Positions 31,633-42,106 of a DNA stretch of 64,000 nucleotides are shown here, piece by piece. The stretch lies in the NCBI RefSeq assembly GCF_000832065.1, contig NZ_JXQM01000008.1, forward strand, positions 1-64,000, given 5' to 3'. Position 1 is the stretch's first letter. Every line of letters starts with the position of its first letter. The notes under the pieces were generated by a model. That model ran no database searches, was not told the DNA's origin, and saw only the letters and a list, made by a program, of their open reading frames with translations. The position numbers and the translations under genes were made by a program. The DNA comes from Nitrosospira sp. NpAV. Lineage in GTDB: Bacteria > Pseudomonadota > Gammaproteobacteria > Burkholderiales > Nitrosomonadaceae.

Positions 31633-32367
31633 TCAGCGCCCGGCGCTGAAGCCCCCATCCACCGGCAACACGGTGCCGGTTACGAAATCGGCCTTGACGA
31701 GGTAAAGTGCGGCTGCGCTGATCTCATCGATGCTCGCGATGCGGCCCAGGGGGTGCAGGCTGCCAAGTGCCGCATGGTTTTCTGGTGCATGCATCGGGGT
31801 ATCGACGACCCCCGGAGCGACCGCGTTGACCGTCACGCCATAGGGTGCCAATTCCAGCGCAAGGGCCCTCGTGGCCTGGTTGATGCCACCCTTGAGGGTT
31901 ACCGCCAGCAGCGCCGGAACGCTGCCGTGCGGCTGAAGCGCAAGGGAAGCGGTGATATTGATGATCTTGCCGCGTTTGCGCCCAACCATGTGCTTCGCCG
32001 CTTCCTGCGATGCGTACAACACACTCTTCAGGTTGGTAGAAATCTGTTCCTCGATCTCCTCCGGCGTAAACTGAACAAACGGCTTAGCGGTAAAGATGCC
32101 GGCGTTGTTCACCAGCACATCGACCTTGCCGTACTTGGCGATCGCCTGTTCGAACACCTCGCGGGCGGATTCGGGTTTGCCGGCATCGCCCGCGACACCG
32201 AGGAAGCGCTCACCCGCATTCAGCTGTGCGGCGGTGGCCTGCAAGCGCTCGGTGGAACGGCCGGTGCCGACGACGTTATAGCCTTCCTTGAGGAAAGCTT
32301 CGGCCAGGCCTAAGCCGATGCCACTGGTGGCGCCGGTGATGATGACGGTGTTGTCTGAATTATTCAT
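31633..32367 (-). CDS. SDR-family oxidoreductase lacking the catalytic tyrosine
   Basis: The 244-residue product has the SDR cofactor motif TGATSGIGLG (residues 11-20), NNAGIF, and the C-terminal GTVLPVDGGFSAGR typical of 3-oxoacyl-ACP-reductase-like SDRs. The catalytic Y-x-x-x-K is replaced: around the conserved lysine the sequence is LLAVTLKGG, so alanine occupies the tyrosine position. Other SDRs with an LASLTKGG-like version of this motif exist, so it may mark a subfamily, not decay. A good ribosome site (ggaggtac) precedes the start. It is divergent from the LysR gene and probably its target. Confidence 0.88.
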   Translation of the reverse strand: MNNSDNTVIITGATSGIGLGLAEAFLKEGYNVVGTGRSTERLQATAAQLNAGERFLGVAGDAGKPESAREVFEQAIAKYGKVDVLVNNAGIFTAKPFVQFTPEEIEEQISTNLKSVLYASQEAAKHMVGRKRGKIINITASLALQPHGSVPALLAVTLKGGINQATRALALELAPYGVTVNAVAPGVVDTPMHAPENHAALGSLHPLGRIASIDEISAAALYLVKADFVTGTVLPVDGGFSAGR

Positions 32368-32486
32368 GATGTACCTCCATAGGTTAGTTTTTAACTACCG
32401 GTGTCGAGCCAGAAAGCTGTCACCGGTGTGGAGGCACTATATTAGATACACAGGGTAAGAAAAATTGGGTATGCTACACCTATCTT

Positions 32487-32501
32487 ATTACATGATGTAA
32501 T
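32487..32501. promoter_or_regulatory. Perfect palindrome at the LysR start, candidate LTTR box
   Basis: The sequence attacat-g-atgtaat is a perfect inverted repeat. It contains a T-N11-A core with dyad symmetry, the usual shape of a LysR-type binding site. It overlaps the first two bases of the LysR start codon and lies in the divergent region shared with the SDR gene. Two copies of accggtgt (32397-32404 and 32422-32429) lie further toward the SDR. Confidence 0.55.
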
Positions 32502-33477
32502 GAATATGCGCCGGCAATTCGACGATGTCCTGCTTGGAAGCATCGAGCTGTTCTGCCTGGCTGCTGAGGCCGGCAGCTTCACCGCGGCCGCCAATACGGC
32601 GGGTGTCACGCCCGCGGCAGTCAGCCGCTCGATTTCACGTTTGGAAAAGCGCCTGGGAGTACGTTTGTTCGTGCGCTCCACGCGCAGCATCCGCCTGACC
32701 GAAGGCGGCAGGCTCTACTTCGAGCAAAGCCGCGCCGCGCTCAATCAACTCATCGAGGCCGAGCGCAAGGTCACCGGGGAGCAGGTGCAGCCGTCAGGCA
32801 CGATCCGCATCAGCGCGCCCACGACTTACGGACACTATCGTCTGCTACCGCTGCTGCCCAGGTTTCGTGCAAAGTACCCGCTGATCAAAGTGGAAACGCA
32901 CATCAGCAATCGCAACATCGACTTTCACGACGAGAACTTCGATGTGGCGATCCGCTTCCGCGCACAGCCAGATTCGATGATGGTTTCCCGGCACCTCGAA
33001 GATGCCGCACTGGTGATGATCGCGAGTCCCGCTTATCTGAAGCGGGCGGGCTTGCCGCGAACATTGTCAGACCTGGAACAGCACGAGTGCATCCAGTTCG
33101 ATCTACCGAGTAGCGGGCGGCGGATCGCCTAGCTGTTCAAGGAGAATGGCCACGAAAAGGAAGTTCTCTCGACGGGAAACTACAGTTGCGCGGAGGATGT
33201 ACTTGCCGGAGTGACGCTGGCCAGGGCGAGTGCGGGACTGTTCCAGACTTACCGGCTCATCGTCGAGAAAGATCTAGCCGAAGGCGCTCTGGTCGAGGTT
33301 CTGCAAGACTTCTCCGGGCGATCGCGTCCGGTCAGTCTAATTTATCCTCACGGCCGCCTGCTGCCGTCGCGCGTACGAGCGTTCGTCGATTTCCTGGTGG
33401 AACAAGCCCGATTGCCAGGATCCACCCAAGATGGGGTTCGTCCAGTCAGGCAAGAACAAACAAGGTCAAAGTCATAG
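32500..33477 (+). pseudogene. LysR-family transcriptional regulator interrupted by an in-frame TAG
   Basis: A LysR-type regulator is encoded from the ATG at 32500 to the stop ending at 33477, about 325 codons. A single TAG at 33130-33132 breaks it after 210 residues. Before it lie the N-terminal winged helix-turn-helix (about residues 10-65, with GSFTAAANTAGVTPAAVSRSI) and the first half of the effector domain. After it the same frame continues with LFKENGHEKEV and a normal effector-domain end (GVTLARASAGLFQTYRLI). Relatives usually have tryptophan here, so TGG to TAG is the likely change. It is divergent from the SDR gene it probably regulated. No ribosome site is seen, and the alternative start is the ATG at 32506. 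Confidence 0.85.
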
Positions 33478-33548
33478 AATCCGTGGGTTCCCGCATGGTC
33501 TAACCTGACCCATCGCATGGGAAACGAGGAGCCCCCTGGAATCATCCT

Positions 33549-35039
33549 CTACTCGATCTTGCTATCCAACCCACCTTCCGCAATCTCCGCTGCACGCAGC
33601 AGCGCCTTGGCCTTATTCTGAGTCTCGATCCATTCGCTTTGCGGCACGGAATCGGCCACGATGCCCGCGCCCGCCTGTACATGCAGCTTGCCGTCTTTGA
33701 TGACACCGGTACGGATGGCAATGGCCAGATCCATATCGCCATTGAATCCCAGATAGCCGACCGCGCCCGCGTAGATACCACGTTTGGAGACTTCCAGTTC
33801 ATCGATGATTTCCATCGCCCGTACCTTTGGAGCGCCGCTCACGGTGCCCGCCGGGAAAGTGGCGCGCAGCACATCCATCGCATTCAGGCCAGGCTTGAGC
33901 TTGCCGTCCACATTGGAAACGATGTGCATGACATGAGAATAGTGCTCGATCTGCATGTTCTCCGTGACCTTGACCGTTCCGGTCTGCGCAACGCGGCCGA
34001 CATCGTTGCGTCCGAGGTCCATCAGCATCAAATGTTCCGCACGCTCCTTCGGATCGGCCAGCAGATCGTCCGCCAGCGCGGAATCTTCCTGGATGGTCTT
34101 GCCGCGCGGACGAGTGCCGGCGATGGGGCGCACCGTCACGGTGCCGCCTTCCAGGCGCACCAGGATTTCCGGCGACGCGCCGACTACGTGAAACTCGCCA
34201 AAGTGGTAATAAAACATGTACGGCGAAGGATTGAGACTGCGCAGCGCGCGGTAAAGCGCCAGCGGCGACGCGTCATAAGGCTTGCTGGTGCGCTGCGATA
34301 AGACGACCTGCATGATGTCGCCCTCAAAAATATAACGCTTGGCGCGTTCTACCGCCTCAATGAAATCTGCCTCATTGAATTCAGAAACAGCCTCGGCCGA
34401 TTTGCCTGGCGCTTCAAGCGGAATTTCTACCGGCTTACGGAGATTGACGAGCAACTCTTTCAGGCGTTTTTTTGCGGCTTTATACGCCTCCCCTGCTTCC
34501 GTTGGACCGGTGTTGCCAGGGGCGGCATAAACGATGAGATAGAGTTTGCCGGAAAGATTATCGACCACCGCGAGTTCTTCGGACAGCAGCAACAATATAT
34601 CGGGGGTATTGAGAGTATCCGGGCGAGCATGACCGGCAAGTTTATGTTCGATATACCGCACGGCATCGTAGGCGAAATAGCCCACAAGCCCCCCGCAGAA
34701 ACGGGGCAAACCGGGATATGCCGCTACCTTGAAGCGCGATAGATAGGATTCCACTAAAGCCAGCGGATCTTCCACCGCAATTTCCTGCGATTCCGCACCA
34801 TTGGTAATTCTGACAAGATTACCCCACGCCTCGATGCGGGTCGTGGCGGGCAGGCCGATAAAGGAGTAGCGCCCGAAGCGCTCGCCACCTTGTACCGACT
34901 CGAGTAAATACGAATAAGGCCGGCTGGCAAGTTTGAGATAAACCGAGAGGGGAGTATCGAGATCGGCAAACGTCTGCAAGACGACCGGGATACGGTTGTA
35001 GCCTTGCGTCACAAGGTCATTGAATTCAGTTTCAGTCAT
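33549..35039 (-). CDS. trpE: Anthranilate synthase component I
   Basis: TrpE makes anthranilate from chorismate with glutamine-derived ammonia (TrpG partner, not in this window). With the ATG at 35039 (GGAG nine bases before it) the product is 496 residues. The frame extends to 35054 only through a TTG codon. The chorismate-binding core is clear: [39 protein letters not shown] and AGAGIVADS. The N-terminal half holds the tryptophan feedback region ([18 protein letters not shown]). It lies with gph and rpe in a conserved order (rpe-gph-trpE), all on the minus strand. Confidence 0.97.
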   Translation of the reverse strand: MTETEFNDLVTQGYNRIPVVLQTFADLDTPLSVYLKLASRPYSYLLESVQGGERFGRYSFIGLPATTRIEAWGNLVRITNGAESQEIAVEDPLALVESYLSRFKVAAYPGLPRFCGGLVGYFAYDAVRYIEHKLAGHARPDTLNTPDILLLLSEELAVVDNLSGKLYLIVYAAPGNTGPTEAGEAYKAAKKRLKELLVNLRKPVEIPLEAPGKSAEAVSEFNEADFIEAVERAKRYIFEGDIMQVVLSQRTSKPYDASPLALYRALRSLNPSPYMFYYHFGEFHVVGASPEILVRLEGGTVTVRPIAGTRPRGKTIQEDSALADDLLADPKERAEHLMLMDLGRNDVGRVAQTGTVKVTENMQIEHYSHVMHIVSNVDGKLKPGLNAMDVLRATFPAGTVSGAPKVRAMEIIDELEVSKRGIYAGAVGYLGFNGDMDLAIAIRTGVIKDGKLHVQAGAGIVADSVPQSEWIETQNKAKALLRAAEIAEGGLDSKIE

Positions 35040-35172
35040 GATTTGACTCCACAAAAAAACAGGAAAGGAAGTACAGCGGCGTGCGAGTGCTAGGCACGCC
35101 AGCGATCAAGGCCAGGGCGCCAGGGACGCCAGGCATTTATCGCGTATTCCTCGATTCCGGTGTTTTCGCGGA

Positions 35173-35901
35173 TCATGACAATTTCTGAATCAGTTTCGTC
35201 GCATCGTATACGGACTCAACGATGGCATCGCAGTCCAGTTCGCGCACATCGCGTCCCTCATTGTACCCATAGGGTACGCAAAAGACATGGCAACCCGCCG
35301 CCCGTGCCGCTTCAGCGTCATTGAGCGAGTCCCCGATCAGCAGCATTTCGTGGGATGGAATGCCGAAATGCTTGCAAGCATGCAGCAAGGGCATCGGATC
35401 AGGCTTCTTTTTCGGGAGACTGTCGCCTGACAGGACAATATCGAAATAACCCAACAGGCCAGTGTCACGAAGTAGCGGCAACGTGAACGCCTCGGCCTTG
35501 TTGGTAACGCACGCCAGGCGAAAATCCACTTCCCGCAATGCGTTCAATCCCTCTATTACGCCTGGATAGGGTCGTGTATTGATGCTGAGCGTTTTAGCAT
35601 AATCGCGCTCGTAGATCGGCATCGCCCGCTCGAATAATTCAATATCGGGCTCATCATCGAGACTGCCGGTTAGCGAGCGCTTCACGAGCTTCTGTATGCC
35701 CTTGCCGATATAGGATTGGATGGTCTCCAGCGGCAGCTCCTCCCTACCCAATTCCCGTAACATCATATTGGCCGCTGCAGCAAGATCGCATGCTGTATCG
35801 AGAAGCGTCCCGTCCAGATCAATCATCACCGCTTTGATCAACAGGGGAAATTTAACGTCGGCCGCAGGGGCATTCGCGAGCTGTGAAACGCTTTTGTTCA
35901 C
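35173..35901 (-). CDS. gph: Phosphoglycolate phosphatase
   Basis: A HAD-superfamily phosphatase that removes phosphate from 2-phosphoglycolate formed by Rubisco oxygenation or DNA repair. The 242-residue product has the nucleophile motif DLDGTLLDT (near residue 28), motif II in VTNKAE, and motif III/IV in GDSLNDAEAA. It lies between rpe and trpE on the same strand, the usual betaproteobacterial setting. It would serve a Calvin-cycle autotroph well, although Rubisco itself is not in the window. Confidence 0.95.
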   Translation of the reverse strand: MNKSVSQLANAPAADVKFPLLIKAVMIDLDGTLLDTACDLAAAANMMLRELGREELPLETIQSYIGKGIQKLVKRSLTGSLDDEPDIELFERAMPIYERDYAKTLSINTRPYPGVIEGLNALREVDFRLACVTNKAEAFTLPLLRDTGLLGYFDIVLSGDSLPKKKPDPMPLLHACKHFGIPSHEMLLIGDSLNDAEAARAAGCHVFCVPYGYNEGRDVRELDCDAIVESVYDATKLIQKLS

Positions 35902-35990
35902 GGAGTGTTCCTAACGATCAAAATAAAGTTCAGCAACCCTACGAGGGGTCGCGAACCTGGATTTAGAGATATCTTTTTATTGAAAACTAA

Positions 35991-36674
35991 CTAAGCTTTC
36001 GCCAGCTCCGACCGCAACGCCGCAACCACACTATCATAGCGATGCGGATCGCTGTCCTTGCCTGCACCGTAAATGGCGGACCCGGCAACAAAAGTGTCGG
36101 CTCCCGCACGAGCAATCTCGGCAATGTTATCCACTTTTACGCCGCCATCAATCTCCAGCATGATGTCTTTGCCCGTTGCATTAATCCGCTTACGCACCGC
36201 CTTTAATTTTTCTAGTGCTTCAGGGATGAATTTCTGTCCACCGAAACCAGGGTTTACCGACATGATCAGCACCAGGTCCAGCTTATCGAGCACGTGATCG
36301 AGATAATATAAAGGCGTCGCGGGATTGAATACCAGACCTGCCTTGCAGCCCTGTTCCTTAATCAGCCCGATGGTGCGATCAATATGCCTCGATGCCTCGG
36401 GATGAAAGGAAATAATATTGGCTCCAGCCTTGGCAAAGTCTGGAACGATGCGGTCAACCGGCTCGACCATCAGGTGCACATCGATTATCGCCTGAGTCAA
36501 GGGGCGGATCGCCTCACACACGAGGGGGCCAATAGTAAGATTGGGCACGTAATGGTTATCCATCACATCAAAATGGATGATATCCGCCCCTGAATCGATA
36601 ACGGCGGTGATCTCCTCGCCCAGTTTGGCAAAATTTGCGGAAAGGATGCTGGGAGCAATGCGATAATTAGCCAT
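35991..36674 (-). CDS. rpe: Ribulose-phosphate 3-epimerase
   Basis: Rpe interconverts ribulose-5-phosphate and xylulose-5-phosphate in the pentose phosphate and Calvin cycles. The 227-residue TIM barrel shows [13 protein letters not shown] at the start, [12 protein letters not shown] with metal/catalytic residues, [20 protein letters not shown] and EIDGGVK. It is the first gene of the minus-strand rpe-gph-trpE set and divergent from apaG. Confidence 0.97.
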   Translation of the reverse strand: MANYRIAPSILSANFAKLGEEITAVIDSGADIIHFDVMDNHYVPNLTIGPLVCEAIRPLTQAIIDVHLMVEPVDRIVPDFAKAGANIISFHPEASRHIDRTIGLIKEQGCKAGLVFNPATPLYYLDHVLDKLDLVLIMSVNPGFGGQKFIPEALEKLKAVRKRINATGKDIMLEIDGGVKVDNIAEIARAGADTFVAGSAIYGAGKDSDPHRYDSVVAALRSELAKA

Positions 36675-36805
36675 GACGGCTTCCTTTAATTAAAAGTGTC
36701 ATTTTAACCGTAGTAAGCGCTTGCCGCTCACTTTTATGACATGACTCCATACATTTTGTGGTCGGCACCCTTGCCGTGGCTCAAAAAATAGTGTGCAATG
36801 CGTGG

Positions 36806-37189
36806 ATGGCTGAAAGTAAAAAATATGAGGTTATTGTAACGGTTCAGACTACCTACCTCCCCGAACAGTCGGACGAAGCGCTCGACCGTTACGTTTTCGC
36901 CTATACCATCATGCTTGCCAACACGGGCACGGTCTCGGCGCAACTCATCAGCCGCCATTGGATTATTGCTGATGGGACCGGCGGTGTACAGGAAGTGCGA
37001 GGGCTGGGGGTGGTCGGAGAACAGCCGCTGCTAAAACCCGGCGACAGTTTCGAGTATACAAGTGGCACCGCCATTTCCACACCGGTTGGATCGATGAAAG
37101 GCAGCTATCAAATGGTGGCTGAAGACGGACTCCGCTTCGACGCCGCTATTCCTGAGTTCATCTTGAGCGTTCCAAGGGTATTGCATTAG
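36806..37189 (+). CDS. apaG: ApaG-family protein
   Basis: A 127-residue ApaG domain protein (Co2+/Mg2+ efflux-associated name, molecular role unclear) with a beta-sandwich fold. Landmarks are YTIMLANTG, SRHWIIADG, VRGLGVVGEQP, GDSFEYTSGTA and GSMKGSYQM. I chose the ATG at 36806 because it gives the usual length (E. coli 125). The frame is open upstream to 36758. It is divergent from rpe, and its stop faces the end of der. Confidence 0.94.
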   Translation: MAESKKYEVIVTVQTTYLPEQSDEALDRYVFAYTIMLANTGTVSAQLISRHWIIADGTGGVQEVRGLGVVGEQPLLKPGDSFEYTSGTAISTPVGSMKGSYQMVAEDGLRFDAAIPEFILSVPRVLH

Positions 37190-37261
37190 CGCGTTATGCC
37201 GGCAATGCCGGACAGGAACTGGCTGCCAACTTCCTTCCATGCCTGTCAGGGCGATTCATGC

Positions 37262-38662
37262 TTAACCATATTTCTTCCTGCCAACCATGCGGCGGCGGTG
37301 AGCGCGTTTTGCTTCCGCTTCGCTGAGGGGGGCCGGCCCTTTTTCGGCATAGGGATTACGGCCCGATCTGAACACCACGCGCAACGGCGTACCCTCGAGC
37401 TGGAAGGCTTCGCGGAACGTATTCTCAAGATAACGCCGATACGTTTCGGAAACTTTATCAACGCCACTGCCATGGATCACGATCAGGGGTGGATTGGAGC
37501 CACCCTGATGGGCATAACGGAGCTTGGGACGTGATATGCCGGCATGCGGCGGCGGCTGCTTTTCTACCGCCGCCATCAGGGTGCGGGTAAGCTTGGGAGT
37601 GGATAGATTTGCCATCGCTGCGGCATAAGCCGCATCAATCGATGGAAGAAGTCCTTTCATGCCATTGCCTCGCAGCGCCGAGATATAGTGAAATTTGGCA
37701 AAACTCAGCAAAAAAGCAAGTTTCCGGGCGATATCGCTCTTGATGGTTTCGCGCTGGTAAACATCCAGACCATCCCATTTGTTAACCGCCACCACCAGCG
37801 CGCGCCCTGTTTCCAGAATGAATCCGGCGATATGTGTATCCTGGTCGGAAATTTCGTTTCCCGCATCCAAGACCAGTACCACCACGTTTGCGTCTTCCAC
37901 CGACTGCAAAGTCTTTACCACCGAGAATTTTTCCACGGTCTCAAATACCTTGCCGCGGCGGCGCAAACCGGCGGTGTCTATCAGCGTATACGGACGGCCG
38001 TTGCGAAGAAAATCAACATAGATACTATCGCGAGTGGTCCCCGGTTGATCAAACGCGATGACGCGCTCCTCACCCAGCAGCGTATTCACCAGCGTGGATT
38101 TGCCAACATTGGGACGCCCAACAATAGCAATCTTTGGATGCCTGTCTTCTTTTTCTTCTTCTTGGGGCGGTGGAAAATCCGCTAACGCCAGCCCCACCAG
38201 CTCGTTCACGTTGTCGCCGTGGGCGGCGGAGATCGCACAGGGCTCTCCCAGACCCAGTTCGTGAAATTCGGCCGTGACAACGGATAATGCCATGCCTTCC
38301 GTTTTGTTCACCACCAGCATGATTCTGCGTCCGGTTTTACGCAATTGCTCCGCAATTACCTTATCGTGCGGCGCCAAACCATTTCTGCCATCGACAATGA
38401 ACAGCACCCTATCTGCTTCATCCACTGCTTGTCGAGTCTGCTTGGCCATCTCATGTAAAATACCGTCCTTCACCATCGGCTCGAACCCGCCGGTGTCGAC
38501 CACCAGATAGGGCTTATCACCCAGCCTGCCATGGCCGTAGTGGCGATCCCGCGTCAATCCCGGTATATCCGCCACAATCGCGTCACGGCTGCGGGTCAGG
38601 CGATTAAAGAGCGTTGATTTCCCGACATTGGGCCGCCCGACCAGTACCAGGGTGGGTTTCAT
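37262..38662 (-). CDS. der: GTPase Der (EngA), ribosome assembly
   Basis: Der is an essential GTPase for 50S assembly with two tandem G domains. Both P-loops are visible, [12 protein letters not shown] (residues 8-19) and [12 protein letters not shown] (near 182), each with its own DTGG/DTAG and NKTE/NKWD motifs. The C-terminal KH-like domain is followed by a basic tail ([14 protein letters not shown]). The length of 466 residues is normal. It ends the rlmN-rodZ-ispG-hisS-yfgM-bamB-der series. Confidence 0.98.
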   Translation of the reverse strand: MKPTLVLVGRPNVGKSTLFNRLTRSRDAIVADIPGLTRDRHYGHGRLGDKPYLVVDTGGFEPMVKDGILHEMAKQTRQAVDEADRVLFIVDGRNGLAPHDKVIAEQLRKTGRRIMLVVNKTEGMALSVVTAEFHELGLGEPCAISAAHGDNVNELVGLALADFPPPQEEEKEDRHPKIAIVGRPNVGKSTLVNTLLGEERVIAFDQPGTTRDSIYVDFLRNGRPYTLIDTAGLRRRGKVFETVEKFSVVKTLQSVEDANVVVLVLDAGNEISDQDTHIAGFILETGRALVVAVNKWDGLDVYQRETIKSDIARKLAFLLSFAKFHYISALRGNGMKGLLPSIDAAYAAAMANLSTPKLTRTLMAAVEKQPPPHAGISRPKLRYAHQGGSNPPLIVIHGSGVDKVSETYRRYLENTFREAFQLEGTPLRVVFRSGRNPYAEKGPAPLSEAEAKRAHRRRMVGRKKYG

Positions 38663-38755
38663 GGCTTCTTCTTATGTGAATATCGCCTATCCTTCGTCTC
38701 GCAAGGACGAGGAGAGGCGCTTTCTAGAATAAATGGATTAGGCCAACTTTGCCTG

Positions 38756-39961
38756 CTACATGCTAAAAGCATAGAGACCGCCTTTCATGGTCTGCACCAC
38801 GAAACCATTCGGCAGAGCTACGGGACGAGCAATGATGGCGCTCCCGTCAGTAGCGGAGCGGGCGACAATACTACCGGTATCATTTCTGATGAGATTCACA
38901 AAACCTAGAGAATCGCCCACCACCACATGCGTGTCCTGAATAAGCGGTGGAGATAATTGGACGCCGTTGAGCAAATCCTGCTTCCAGATACTGGTACCGT
39001 CTCTTTTATTGTAAGCCACTACCGCACCTTGAGCGTCGCTTACATAGATATAATCGTTATTCATGGCAAGGCCTGCGCTGCTCGATACGTCTCGCGCCCA
39101 GATCTGATTTCCATTAGCGATCTCAAAGCAGGCAACACGTCCTTGATAAGCGACAGCGCATATCTGCTGTTCATCAGCTACCGGCAAACTGGTGACGTCC
39201 GCCATCCGTTCCAGCTCAGTCGCGCCGCGTGGCCGCGATACGACCGCTTCCCAGGCTACGCCTCCGTTCGCCAAATTTATCGCCACCAGTTTCCCGCCTG
39301 CAAACCCGGCGAACACCATGTCTCGCGAGATCAATACACCCGCAAAACTCCGAACCGTCAGCGACGGGGTTGCTCCCTGGTATATCCATTTACGTTTGCC
39401 GGTAGCCGCATCCAGACTGAAAATCCTGCCATCTCCAGTGCGAACCACCACGGTGCCGTTAGCTGCCCGCGGCGGACTTAACACCTCGGTTGATACCTGG
39501 GCCGTCCACAGCGCTTTACCGTCCTTGTCGTCATAGGCCAGAACTTCACCTTTGAAGGTTCCAACCAGCAGCATCCCCTCACCCGCACCCACTCCGCCCG
39601 ACAAACTACGTTTGGTATTGACACTTCCCGCTAACTTACCGGTGGCGGGATCAAAACGCACAAGGAATCCATTCAAACCTGCGGCATAAACGGCGCCGTT
39701 CTGGAATGCAGGCATAAATCCCATTGCTTTATTTTCTTCAATGCCGTTCTGCCACAATGGACGCGCCGCTGGAACCGGCTTTAATTGAGCTGTCTGTTCC
39801 GGACTCAGCTCAAAAGTCTCTCCGCCAAGGAGTCCACCGGTGAGACCCGCCACATCGATATCCGCCAAGTCGCGCGCGAGGTCCCGCGTCATATCGACAA
39901 GACTCACGCATCCGGAAAATGCCAATAGCGGCACCAGCAGCAGGATATACCGCTGAATCAT
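38756..39961 (-). CDS. bamB: Outer membrane protein assembly factor BamB
   Basis: BamB is the lipoprotein beta-propeller of the BAM complex. The 401-residue product starts with a lipoprotein signal (MIQRYILLLVPLLAFSGC, lipid on the cysteine at residue 18). It then has repeated PQQ/WD-like blades, for example GKALWTAQVSTEV, GKRKWIYQG, GGVAWEAVVSRPRG and GTSIWKQDLLNG. It is between yfgM and der, as in E. coli. Confidence 0.96.
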   Translation of the reverse strand: MIQRYILLLVPLLAFSGCVSLVDMTRDLARDLADIDVAGLTGGLLGGETFELSPEQTAQLKPVPAARPLWQNGIEENKAMGFMPAFQNGAVYAAGLNGFLVRFDPATGKLAGSVNTKRSLSGGVGAGEGMLLVGTFKGEVLAYDDKDGKALWTAQVSTEVLSPPRAANGTVVVRTGDGRIFSLDAATGKRKWIYQGATPSLTVRSFAGVLISRDMVFAGFAGGKLVAINLANGGVAWEAVVSRPRGATELERMADVTSLPVADEQQICAVAYQGRVACFEIANGNQIWARDVSSSAGLAMNNDYIYVSDAQGAVVAYNKRDGTSIWKQDLLNGVQLSPPLIQDTHVVVGDSLGFVNLIRNDTGSIVARSATDGSAIIARPVALPNGFVVQTMKGGLYAFSM

Positions 39962-40170
39962 CCTGAAGCCGGCAGTCGTAGCGAGCTCACCAAGAAAGTG
40001 GGATCCAAATGGTGAATAAATTTATTATGGGTCATGACGTTAAACAAAAAAAGCGATCAATGCCGGATGCGGGATCGTGCGAATAATCCTGGCGAATCTC
40101 CGAATAAACCCTCGGTGGAATCCGCCGACCACGCTTGATTCGCGGGCTTGTTACACGTTACCGCAATGAT

Positions 40171-40809
40171 CTATTTGCCTTCCGCCAAGGCATCGAGCTT
40201 CATTTGAACGATGCTATGATAGGTGCCTTTCTTGCCCAGCTTGCCGAGCGCCATTTGATAGGCGGCACGTGCCTCGGGAACCTTCCCCGCCGAAGTAAGA
40301 ACATCCCCTTTGAGATCCGCATACAGACCATCAAAGGATTCACCATGCTTGGTATCCAGCAGCCTCACGGCATCCTCGTATTTTCTCTCATCCAGCAATA
40401 TGCCTGCCAGCCGCAATCGCACGAGATCTTTCAATTCTTCTTCCTTGGCGTTATCCAGCGTCCATTGCAGGCGGCTTTTGGCGGTCTGGACGTCACCCGC
40501 ATCGAGACTGGCCCGCGCTGAGATCAATGCCGCGCGCGCCGCATAGCCGCTGGCGGGAAAGCCTTCCATCAGCAAACGCGCGGCGTCACTAATTTTCTTG
40601 GGATCACCATTCGCGTCGATCTGCAACAATGAAGAATACAGCTCAGCTGCCTGCGTGGTCTGTTGCGCCTGATAGTATTTCCATGCCTGCTGGCCTGCTA
40701 TCCCGGCAATCAAGGTTGCCACAATTACAATCACCAGCGTACCATAGGCTTCCCACCAGGATTTCAGCCCATCTATTTTTTCCTGTTCTTCCAGATCATA
40801 GGTTGCCAT
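40171..40809 (-). CDS. yfgM: Tetratricopeptide-repeat protein YfgM, SecYEG ancillary subunit
   Basis: YfgM is a single-span inner-membrane protein with a periplasmic TPR domain that associates with the Sec translocon and PpiD. The 212-residue product has a short cytoplasmic N-terminus (MATYDLEEQEKIDGLKSWW), a membrane span (about residues 22-42) and TPR-like helices to the end. It is 25 bp downstream of hisS. About 210 bp separate it from bamB, with no other gene between them. Confidence 0.92.
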   Translation of the reverse strand: MATYDLEEQEKIDGLKSWWEAYGTLVIVIVATLIAGIAGQQAWKYYQAQQTTQAAELYSSLLQIDANGDPKKISDAARLLMEGFPASGYAARAALISARASLDAGDVQTAKSRLQWTLDNAKEEELKDLVRLRLAGILLDERKYEDAVRLLDTKHGESFDGLYADLKGDVLTSAGKVPEARAAYQMALGKLGKKGTYHSIVQMKLDALAEGK

Positions 40810-40834
40810 TTAACTTCCTGTAAGAATTACTGAT

Positions 40835-42106
40835 TCAAGTTCTCTTAAGTAGATCGACCGCTTCGGTCAATCCCACTCTAACCTGCTCCGCCGCCTCACG
40901 CAGCGGCTTGATGCTTATCTCGCCCGCTTGCGCTTCATCATCGCCGATAATAACGGCGAAACGCGCGCCACTGGCATCCGCTTTCTTCATTTGTGCCTTG
41001 AAACCGCCATCGCCACAGTGCAAAATTGCTTTGAGTCCGCTATCGCGCAAATATCTCACGGCTTTCCAGGCCGCCCCATTCGCAGTCTCGCCCTGGTGTA
41101 ACACATATACATCCGGTACGGGGCGCGGTATATCCCCGCCACATTCCACCATCAGCGCCAGCACACGCTCCACGCCCATGGCGAAGCCGCATGCTGGCGC
41201 CGCCGATGACGGCTTGCCGCCAATCTGCTCCACCAATCCGTCATAACGTCCGCCGGCGCATATGGCGCCTTGTGCACCGAGCTTCCCGGTAATCCATTCG
41301 AATACCGTGCGATTGTAATAATCCAGCCCTCTTACCAGCCGCGGGTTGATCTCAAAGTCTACTCCCTGGTCACGCAGGAGTCGTTGCAATGTCTCGAAAT
41401 GTACCAGCGAGTCTTCATCCAGGTCATCCAGCAACCGTGGTGCGCCGTCAATAATCTCCCTCATCTCGGAATTCTTGCTATCAAGTATCCGTAATGGATT
41501 GCTGTGCAACCGCCGGCAGGCATCGTCATCGAGTCCACCCAGATGCCGCTCCAGATACCCGATCAATCGCGCCCGATGCAAGGCGCGCGATTCGGCGCTA
41601 CCCAGCGTGCCAATTTCCAGGCGCACATCCGAAATACCCAGCTTCTTCCATAATTCCGCGCACATGACGATGAGCTCGGCGTCAATATCCGGGCCGGGGT
41701 AACCCAGCGCTTCGACGCCTACCTGATGGAACTGACGGTACCGCCCCTTCTGCGGACGCTCATGGCGGAACATTGGACCGGAATAGTACAGTCTCTGCGG
41801 TCCCGGATAAAGCAGATTGTGTTCCAGCACCGCGCGCACGCAGGAAGCGGTTCCTTCCGGGCGTAATGTCAAACTGTCACCGTTGAGACTATCCTGAAAG
41901 GAATACATCTCCTTCTCGACGATATCGGTCACCGCGCCTATGGAACGCACGAACAGATCAGTCTGCTCGACAATCGGCATGCGGATGTTACGGTAGCCAT
42001 AAGCCGTCATCCACTCCCGCACGGTCTGTTCAAAGAAATCCCAAAGGTATATCTGGTCAGGCAGGATGTCATTCATCCCGCGAATGGCCTGGATGGATCT
42101 GGTCAT
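40835..42106 (-). CDS. hisS: Histidyl-tRNA synthetase
   Basis: HisS charges tRNA-His. The 423-residue class II synthetase shows RGMNDILPD at the start, the histidine-binding motifs [13 protein letters not shown] and [31 protein letters not shown], and the motif 3 arginine in GFAMGVERV. The anticodon-binding domain is at the C-terminus. Its start overlaps the ispG stop by 4 bp. Confidence 0.98.
   Translation of the reverse strand: MTRSIQAIRGMNDILPDQIYLWDFFEQTVREWMTAYGYRNIRMPIVEQTDLFVRSIGAVTDIVEKEMYSFQDSLNGDSLTLRPEGTASCVRAVLEHNLLYPGPQRLYYSGPMFRHERPQKGRYRQFHQVGVEALGYPGPDIDAELIVMCAELWKKLGISDVRLEIGTLGSAESRALHRARLIGYLERHLGGLDDDACRRLHSNPLRILDSKNSEMREIIDGAPRLLDDLDEDSLVHFETLQRLLRDQGVDFEINPRLVRGLDYYNRTVFEWITGKLGAQGAICAGGRYDGLVEQIGGKPSSAAPACGFAMGVERVLALMVECGGDIPRPVPDVYVLHQGETANGAAWKAVRYLRDSGLKAILHCGDGGFKAQMKKADASGARFAVIIGDDEAQAGEISIKPLREAAEQVRVGLTEAVDLLKRT

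Noticed and set aside
31222-32313. Plus-strand open frame of 363 codons across the SDR/tautomerase genes
   Set aside because: Antisense to three genes with clear family motifs and good ribosome sites. The translation resembles no protein I know.
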